In this document: positions 43,501 to 52,500 of the stretch, piece by piece | Layout of the letters: every line of letters starts with the position of its first letter | Numbering within the stretch: position 1 is the stretch's first letter | Assembly: GCA_008360955.1 (NCBI GenBank) | Contig: LUCM01001540.1 | Coordinates: 1 to 64,000, forward strand | DNA length: 64,000 nt | Reading direction: 5' to 3' | DNA from: Fasciolopsis buskii | Lineage: Eukaryota; Platyhelminthes; Trematoda; Plagiorchiida; Fasciolidae | The notes under the pieces: model-generated | Seen by the model: only the letters and a program-made list of their open reading frames with translations | Told to the model about the DNA's origin: nothing | The model's database searches: none | Position numbers and translations under genes: made by a program

Positions 43501-46500
43501 ATACTTGCTAGTAGACTAGCTCACAGGCTCATTCTCCATGAGCTTAGTCGTTTTGTTGACCTTTTTCCTGTGGCCACAGGTTGAACTGACAAATGTGTTT
43601 GTCTCGTTGAAACTGGAGTGCTTATTTCGAAGTCACTAAAAGGACATGTTACTGTGTTATACATTTCGACACATTGATAATTAGAAACATCCGTGAACTA
43701 ATGAAAGTTAAGGTACAACTAGATGTATCATACTCTGATACAGTAGTTATTTACCAGGGAAAACGGTTATGGTCCAGTTAATCCATGATTATGCTCCTTG
43801 CATATACCGCAGATCGCCAGAATATCTGACCAATTATCGGATATGTAGTCTGACGAAATATATCAACTTCAGGTTACGTCTGTGTGTGAGTGACTGTTCA
43901 CTGGAACGGAGATAAACATAAATGTATACCACGGGGACAGCGGACGATGTGTGCAGAGAAATTACTGAGTGACCGACTGCAAGAATACTTTCGTCGATCA
44001 ATTTGCCATGTTTTCTGATGAGTGGCGGTGGGGATACTGATTGAGGAACAAAACGTCTAATTAAATGGTACGAATGCTATTAGGAAGTTTCTGATAACAC
44101 GACACATTTTTACAGAAGGGTTCACTGAATAGCGGCGTTCACATGCTGCTTTGTAGAACTCGATTAAGTCGTTATTTAGACAGTTGCACCTCACCAGTTG
44201 ATTGCGTATCAGGTGAGGCTTCTTCGCTTATTCATAATAGACGAGTGGCTCTTACCAATATCTTTAATCACAGATCGGACTTGGTATTTGATTCAGAAAC
44301 GGGTTTTTTAGGAATGACAGAAATGCGATTACTGTTGATGTTTCAACAGGGCGTGACTGCCAAGCATCCAACGAAGGACGTCGCATCTCGTCATTTCTCA
44401 CCCGACGTTCTTGTCATACTTGAACAATGCTTCCGATACCCCGTTTTCCAAGCATCCCCAACGTGCAGCGGCCAATTCTCAAAATCGTAAAGAACACTGC
44501 ATTCTTCCCGTGCGGGCTAGCTGCAAATCCTGGCGAGGTGCACGAGCCGCCATGAATGAGCGAATCGTAAACTTTTTACATTATTTCGTTTACATCCAGT
44601 AATTTCCTGGTGGCAGCTTTGATGCAATTGGAAAGCTCGCAGGAGTTTCCTACAGACCGAGGCGTTAGGTGTTTTGACCACAGTCAGTATTCGGAATCTT
44701 TCCTCTTCAACCTAGTTTTTATTTGTTACGTTGTTTGTCTATCCAATTTTTCGTGTTAGTTTCGCTTCTGAGAAGGTGGTGCCAAGAAGTCGCGACAGCA
44801 ACCAGGGTACATCAGCTCAGGTATAATGACCATGAAATTTGGAACGGAGCAGTGATACGATTCACAAAAGAGATCCAAAAGGGGCATCAGGTCCTTCGGT
44901 GTATGCTTTTCCCCGAGGAAAACAATGCTTGAAAGATGGATTAAAGTAATCTCCCCATCGTGTGATCAAAAGTATGAAAAGCTACATCACTGAACTGTCC
45001 CGAATAGGACGATTTAGATTACCACGAGATCTCCCAACGCGATGAAGTCTTTCGGCGATATGGTTAAATGCACCAGTCAGTGATGTTCATGTAGGGCAAG
45101 TGTTACCGGCTCTATAATTTCTCTCACGTTTGATCTTTAGACTTTTTTCACCATCGTTCGGGGCTGGAAAGTAGCAACCAAAATCAGAACAGGTTAGTGT
45201 ATGGTCAGTAAGCGTAATAACCGAACTGAATTGAAGAATATCTCACGGTTACTCAGGTTCTGCTTGATAATGCGACCAAACGGATTAATTCATTCATTCC
45301 GATTAGATCACTCTACCACGATGAACTCACTTTCTGCTACTCATCCATATTAAGTATGCAGTACTTTGGCATCATCGTCGATATCTTATCTTCGTCAGTT
45401 TTTAGGATCTTTTCCAGATAAGCCCCGCCAAAAAATTAACCTTTACCATCCGAAAAAGATTGAAAAAAAGAGGATATGAAATTTATACTTTCAGTTTTTA
45501 ATGAAGAGGGTGGAATTGGGGCATGTCATTGGTAATTTGTATGAAAAGGTCAGTTTTCCGGTAATTTCGCCTCCAAACGAACTCACACAAGTAGCCGCCC
45601 ACTAAAGATCGGTGTGCCGCATTGGCGTTTATTCTGGGTCTTGTAGACGTGCCAAAGAGATTCCATGGTTTGTGTGTGAGCTCCAGTCGTCGGATCCACA
45701 AAGTTTTCGGTATGATTAACCGTTTCATGACTATATTTCATGTCAGTCATCGTTTCACTTCGGAGATGATGATTGAGCCGGGAGCGATGCAGGCCTGGAT
45801 CGTGTCTATCAAAGTGGCCGCAGTTCGATCTGGCACTGCATACATGAACGCCTCTTTAGTTTCCCTGCAGATCCCTCCGACACTGTCGAGCATTAAACCT
45901 CCACCTGGAAGAAACAGTTAAAAGTGTCATTTAGCGGCCATTGTCGCATAGACGTTGCTGATGGCTCACTCCGTGGCTTTGCAAAAAAACGTATTGCCGT
46001 CTCCCTGTCATGAACGAGAGTTGAAAGCGTTAGAAAGTTCATTTTAGGTTTTACGTCCGAACGAAGAAATGTTTTTGTACAAAATGAGCTTAGATGCGGA
46101 GAAGAAATTGTTTTCATCAAAAATAGGTCAAGGTTGTGTGCGTCCATTAAATTGAAGCTGGCAAAAGTGGCGGGGCTTAGCTTTTCATGCATCCATATTT
46201 TGCATTAGTGGCGGGGCTTATCTGGAGAAGATCCAGTTTTTCTATATGGCTTTAAAAAACATCTAGGTTTTAGCTGTTATACCATACATGAATTTATTTT
46301 ATTCAGTATTTTGCTGGATCTCCGACCCGAATGCACTCTTCGTTTTGACTGTTGAGAAGTTAGATTAGGAGTCGAACAGCTTGGTGATCGGCGACTGTCA
46401 GGTGGGTCAAACATCAGTCACTTCGAGATTATTAAATGTTCAACCCCCAGGCTAGCCGATCACTGTTAGCGAACGGCAGTTCGTTGTTTTCCGGCTCGTT

Positions 46501-49500
46501 GCGATGCCCGATCTGTTGAGACTTTATTTGGTTCTATGCCGCTCAGTTATGGGGTCATCGTTTAAATACACACTGAGTACCCACCAAACGGGTTTATCAG
46601 GTTGCAGTATGTAATATCTAACTGTTTTATTCATTACCGGATGACAGATTTTGTCCACGGTATTCACATCCTCGGGACTACACGGGCAAATGCAAATATT
46701 TGGCGCAAATGATTGCACTGTGGCCTCGGTAGTACCACAAAACCAATCCATACAAAGCCCCGTACGGGCGCGACCGACAGTCGTCGACATCGTGATTGGC
46801 CGTTGCGCCGTTTACTCAGTATGAAAATCGGTAGTGTCATCGTAACTGCGTCTGTCGGTATTCGTGTGCCGATGACTCGACAAGGCTTAACCATTAAGTT
46901 TGCCATAGTTCATAGTAATCCCTTACGCTACAGGCTGCATGAGCGAGGTCGTAACTGATGACAGCTTCATACATATCTTCGCACATCGCACTTAAGGTCA
47001 TTCGGATTACGCTGTCACACTGTTCAGTAGTGCGTTTTTCCATTTTCGCTTGACCGATCGAGCAAATAATTCACAACTGTTGATCGCTAAGGGTATCCAC
47101 GAAAATAGATTTAGCTGTCTATTTGGATATACTGGATGGCAAATACGAGCTGTTTTCTTAGCCATACTAGTCTTCCTCGCATCACGCGAATCTGTCGCTA
47201 TGACTGTGCTTACCTTTGCATCCTGTATGTACTGGCCGGATGCGATAAACTTCTAAGTTTCGAGGCTAAATACTCCTGTCTACTGAACACATTAAAATGG
47301 TAAGAAGTTCGTACAATTCGGGAGGATTCAATTCCACACCCGCGATTTGGTAAGGGATTTTTGTTTGCCTGCACAATACTGTGTGGATAAGCTGGACCTA
47401 ATACAGTGATACAACGGGGAGCATTTTCTTTCGAAAAAAATTGTAGTGATGCTTTCGTTTTCACATGCATACTTTTTTTGCTGCGAGTACTCGATGAAAA
47501 ATAGTTCTCAGTAACTTATGCGAATTACTGGTGCCCAAGGCGGACCCACTTTCAACTGAACAGTGCATATCTAAAACTCACTAGAATCCCATTCGAATCG
47601 TTAGGAGCTTGAATGAATGGTAAGTCCATTTAAGAATCACAAGTTGATTCTTCGGTCGAGCAAGGCCAATATTCGGAAAGGGGACACAAGGGCTAAAAGT
47701 ATTGGTTTTTCTTCTCAGTAGCATGTTTCGCATATGGATGGATCAACAAAATTTCCCCGGGAGTGTGCCAGTGGCTGTATTATTCAGTAGTCTGAGGCAG
47801 TAAACAGTAGAGTATAGACAGCCGAAATAATGCGATTCTGCGGTTTGGATTACCTCAGTTCACTTGAAGACTAAAGCCGCAAACAACCAACTGCCTTCAT
47901 CGTTTACTCCTTTCTGTCGGATAATGGAGCAAGCTACCCCAACGAGAAGCCTCGATACAGCCAAATGCCCAAATTCAAAGAAAGCATTGGGAACAGACTA
48001 GAGTAGTTCTGCTCTTTGTTTACAGCGTTGATTGATCCGTGGTAGTCATTCGCGGGTAGATGGCTAGACCCTGATTCCAAACCAGCCATAGATGCCGTTG
48101 AAGCGTAAAACATTGTAGTCATCGTCAACCGTGGTGGGAGGTGTACTGACCACCCTGGGTGTCTGACCTGGCCCGAAAAACAAATAAACTGAGCAACCGA
48201 CTACCGGCTGCCAAATGGCTACAAAACTCTCAGATCATCCTATTCTCGTTTGATCAAAAGGTTGGAATGGGTCCCCTTAATTGGGTTCTCTAATTCGGTC
48301 TAGGCAGCTCGATATTATCCAACCCACACAAATTAAATTTCCCAGACGTATGTGATCACTAGTTCGCATGCTCGACCGTACTTGCTGGAGATACTGAAGA
48401 TGTGACGGAAGTGATGGCGACTGAAAAGAATTAAGTACCTATTACCACCACTCCTTTTACGCATAAAAATATTAATGGAGATCTCATGTGCTCCTCAGGC
48501 TGTTCATAGCAGCATGATTCCTCACCCTATTTTATGTGGTTCATTGAAGACTACTGAGATAACATATGCCTTTGAAGCTAACAACGTACACTAAATCCAA
48601 TAGGACAGCAAGCATCTTTTGTACTCACCGGCGAAACATTGAGGGTTGATGTCTGTTGCTCGCCTGAGACTCGTGTGCAGGATCCCACCACTGTAGTTCC
48701 GATGAATTTGTTCTCAGTACGTGCTTTTACGCTGTGCTTCCTCGGAGATGTTGCGGCCTCTGCATTTCGTCATGGGGGTGTGCGAGTCGCTCGTTGTGCT
48801 ACAGTTGAGCCTGTTGTAATGGACTGGATTCCAGTCAACTGTAGGACGCGTCCGATTCCTTTCAAAAGTTAGTTCACATCTAAAAGTGGTTGTGATGCCA
48901 ACCGCTACCCGTTTTGATGCGATCAAATGTGTATTCTGCCTGTAACCTGACGAAGCATGTCAGAGACAATGGTACAGCCTGGAGACCTGAAGGTCTGAAT
49001 TGGTTATCTAGCTCCAGACGATCAAATGCGTGGAGGCCAGTATGGCATTAGTTATCGATGCACAGATGAGGGTAATCGACCGCTCGATCTACACACCCAC
49101 ACCGTCGCCGGCCACGAACTTCTGTTTTCAGTGAACAGTCACATGGCGACAGCCACCTGGTAGTCAGTTTAGGACTTAAATAGACCACATGACTGTAAGC
49201 TATCACTGGTGTGGTTCACGTCAATTGTTGTAAGTGCTACTGGAACAGATCTTGATTCCAATCACGCCTTCTTGTGTACCAAGTTTTTAGTACAGTTTTC
49301 CACCATATCGAAAGTTTGCTGTCAACGGATAAACCTAAACTAATTTTGCCGGACTTCGTCCGGGAACGATACCAAAATGAGCTTACCCATGCAGCTTCAT
49401 AGCGTTACACACGAGGGTCTGTCGAAGTGCTGTGTGCTACAAAGCAGCGAGCATTACATTCTGGCCAATTTACTACTGGGAGCTGTTCAGCGCCTGGGTG

Positions 49501-52500
49501 ACAAATTAGTCAAACTTTACGAATAATTTTAGTAGCTAATGTTGCCTTAATGAGTCTAATGTGCTCTTTTGAATGATTGCGTACGCTATTCAGCTAGTTG
49601 TCAAGTTTATGGTATTGTTTTCCTCCTATCCTGTTTTTTTGCTTTCTACATATTCAATAATGCCATTCTTCGCTTCCAGGAGGGCTTCAAGATGACCAGT
49701 GCGGCTATTCATGTGGCTAATCGACTGCCTGATATTGGGATTCAACTATGGGCTAGTGCGCTGCTGAAAGGCGTCGCCAATCTACGCGGCGATACAGAAG
49801 AAGAAACCCATTGGTTCTCTGAACACGATCGTTTCTCAAAGCTGGTGATTGACGAGCACATGCGGGCCATCTCGGCTCCCGAGCATCGATTAATAGAGGT
49901 GCGCCTTCGTCTTTATCTGTGTTCTGTTCGATCTAGAACGATTAGTGCTTCTGCTTTGAAATATCTTCTCAGTCCTATCTTGAAAGCAATCGTATGAGGC
50001 TAACTTTTCCTGACAAAACAGTGTTTTTATGTACTCATCAGTCGAACTTGGTTTTAAGTCCTGCTCAAACTGAAAAATCAGGGTCGCTGTTGAAAGTGGT
50101 GCGCTTGAATTAAATAACCCAAATTACTATTGCCATTTACGCGATAGAACCTTCTCACGGTGAATGGTTAGTGGATGATGACCTGCACTGCTTTTCCGAC
50201 TATGTTTTTAAGTTTCATAGTTCCCCATTGGTTGCACGAATTCTGGTCTTCAAGCCTTGGGGAACAAAGGTGCATTCGGTCACGACACTTGGACCTGCTA
50301 CTTTGTCCAACTTCAGCTCATGTCCTTGTTCTTGTTGACTTCTGTCTTATTTCGTTAATATTTTTATTGAAGTGTTTTGTTTAGACATGAGAGTGTTTGA
50401 ACCGTTTTACAAAACCAGAAATACTTGATTATTAGTATTATATTATTCTGCACTAATCTATGTACAGGTCTTGCCCAATCGGAACCATGGCATAAACGAA
50501 AGCAATGTAAGGGAAACAGAAGCGAAAAAGAGGTCTTTCGGGAATTCACCACACTTATCAACTCTTTCAGACCCCTCTCATTTTCGAATGCCCGTTGTCG
50601 TCTATAATTTCTTTGTTTACCTTTGTACTATTCCGTCACCAAGCCCATATTAGTCCTATTTATTTGAGGTTGCACCTCTGGTCTTTGCACAGTCAAACAC
50701 GATCTGCAAGGCGACGGAGTTGATCCAGGCGGGCTGGTGACTAGTTGATCGGTTTGTGCGCTTTATCTGGTGAATCTTGCCGAGTGCCTCTCGCGGACTC
50801 GTTATATTTTATGAAAACGCTTTTCAGGAGAAAACCCACCAGGCCCTCGACATTGCCGCTGCTTGTCCGTGATCGCCTAGTCTATGGGTTGGGACTTGTC
50901 GTACTGACGACTAACCATCACTACCGATGACCTTTCCATTTTCCGCAACCCAACGACATGTCAAATGCCATGAGGCTTTGCCCTCACTCTCGTGGTTGGA
51001 CCGGGAAAAATTACTAAACAGGTTCTTCCAACTGTCTGCCCCAACCTTTTATGTCTGTGTGTCTCTGAGTGGTTGAGGATCTGTTCGACTTCATTTTTTT
51101 GCGATCCAACCTCAGGTCATTGTCCGAAATACAGTCTTCTTTACATTCGCACTCGTTAGATCAATTTCTCCTTGTTATTTCACCATCTGGCTTCGCAAAA
51201 CACGGTTATCCTTCTGCATTCCACTAGTAGTTCATTGTCGTTCAGCGTATGTCACTCAACGGACATGAAGTCACTGCTTCGGACGTTCACCGAGTGAGTG
51301 ACCGATGAGCAATTTTAGTCTTAGTTTATATCATTAGATTTTCAAAATCTGTTTTACCCACTCGAGGTTGCGTGTTTGTGATCAGAACCAACAACATGGA
51401 CGACTGTCATCATCGCCAACGACATACTAAGATCTGATATTTCCTGGTTCAACATTTTCGTTTGTCATTTTTTTTCGCCGAATTATCTCGTGTTCATTAC
51501 CGATCCCTTTTCATTTGCGTTTGTTTAAAACAGGCTGTTATCCTCGTGGTACTCGTTTAGTGATTGAATTTCGAGTTATTTTAGTCGATCAGACGTATTG
51601 TTCATGCTTGTTATTGCCGATGTCACATTTTACATTCGCGGTATTCGAGGCTACTGGGTGTTTACCACGTTGATCATGTACTGTCATCCAATTTCTTATC
51701 AAGACTGAGCTTAAGAGACCTCCCATGGTTCGTTGTCACTCTAAGACTCAAGGTTCTGGATGATGGTCATTTTATAGCGCTGCAACTCGACTTGAAAGAT
51801 GCTTTCGACTCCGTGGATCGACCAGCACTACTCAGTGCTCTCCACCGGAAGGGTATGCCAACTAAGTTTGTGAACCTGTTGCGAGCATTGCATTCGCATA
51901 GCTATGGTCGCGTTAGGGTATACGGTGGACTGTCACGTTCATCCGAAACGACTAGTGGCGTTCGACAAGGGTGTCCCATCTCTCCACTCTTGTTTAACTT
52001 CATCATGGACGAGGTGATGGAAGATGCTTTAGGAGGTCTGCGAGATGTAGCAGTCGAACTAGGAAGTGCAGTGAAGCTATGCGACCTAGATCACGCAGAC
52101 GACGTCGTGTGTCTGTTCGAGTCTGCGGACCATGCACAACGGGCACTAGATAGACTGTCGAGATCGGTTGCTCGGTTTGGCATGTGCTTTGCACCTTCAA
52201 AGTGCAAAGTACTGTAACAGGACTGGACGACAGCAGCGCCGAACTTGATACTGGATGGAGAGGAAATAACAATGGTGAACCGTTTCACCTACCTTGGTAG
52301 CTGCATGTCCAACGATGGTAGCTCGGGATTGGAGGTAAATGTGCGTATATCCAGGGCTCGGGCAGCTTACGCTGGATGGAAGAACTTGTGGCTTGGGCCT
52401 GATATTTCACGAAGTTGAAAGGTCGTGTGTACTGTGCTGCAGTGGGCTCAGTTCTGTTGTACGGTTGCGAGACGTGGAGTATGCTTGTGGGCGATGTTCG

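Larger units (their letters stand above)
45405..46234 (-). mobile_element. Merlin-family DNA transposon with both terminal inverted repeats
   Basis: A 26-bp terminal inverted repeat lies at 45405-45430 and 46209-46234 with one mismatch; the inner 17 bp, CCAGATAAGCCCCGCCA, are perfect. The flanks AGTTTTTA (45397-45404) and AGTTTTTC (46235-46242) look like an 8-bp target-site duplication with one change, as expected for Merlin (8-9 bp). The interior encodes, on the minus strand and in several frames, pieces of an ISXO2/IS1016-type DDE transposase: LVHDRETAIRFF, FMYAVPDRTAATLIDTIQA, APGSIIISE and ENFVDPTTGAHTQTMES. A second copy of the terminal core AGTGGCGGGGCTTA lies at 46166-46179. Transposase frames are broken, so it is non-autonomous. 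Confidence 0.85.

Noticed and set aside
44143..44490. A 115-codon open frame in intron 7
   Set aside because: No family motif or splice context; treated as unassigned rather than a gene.
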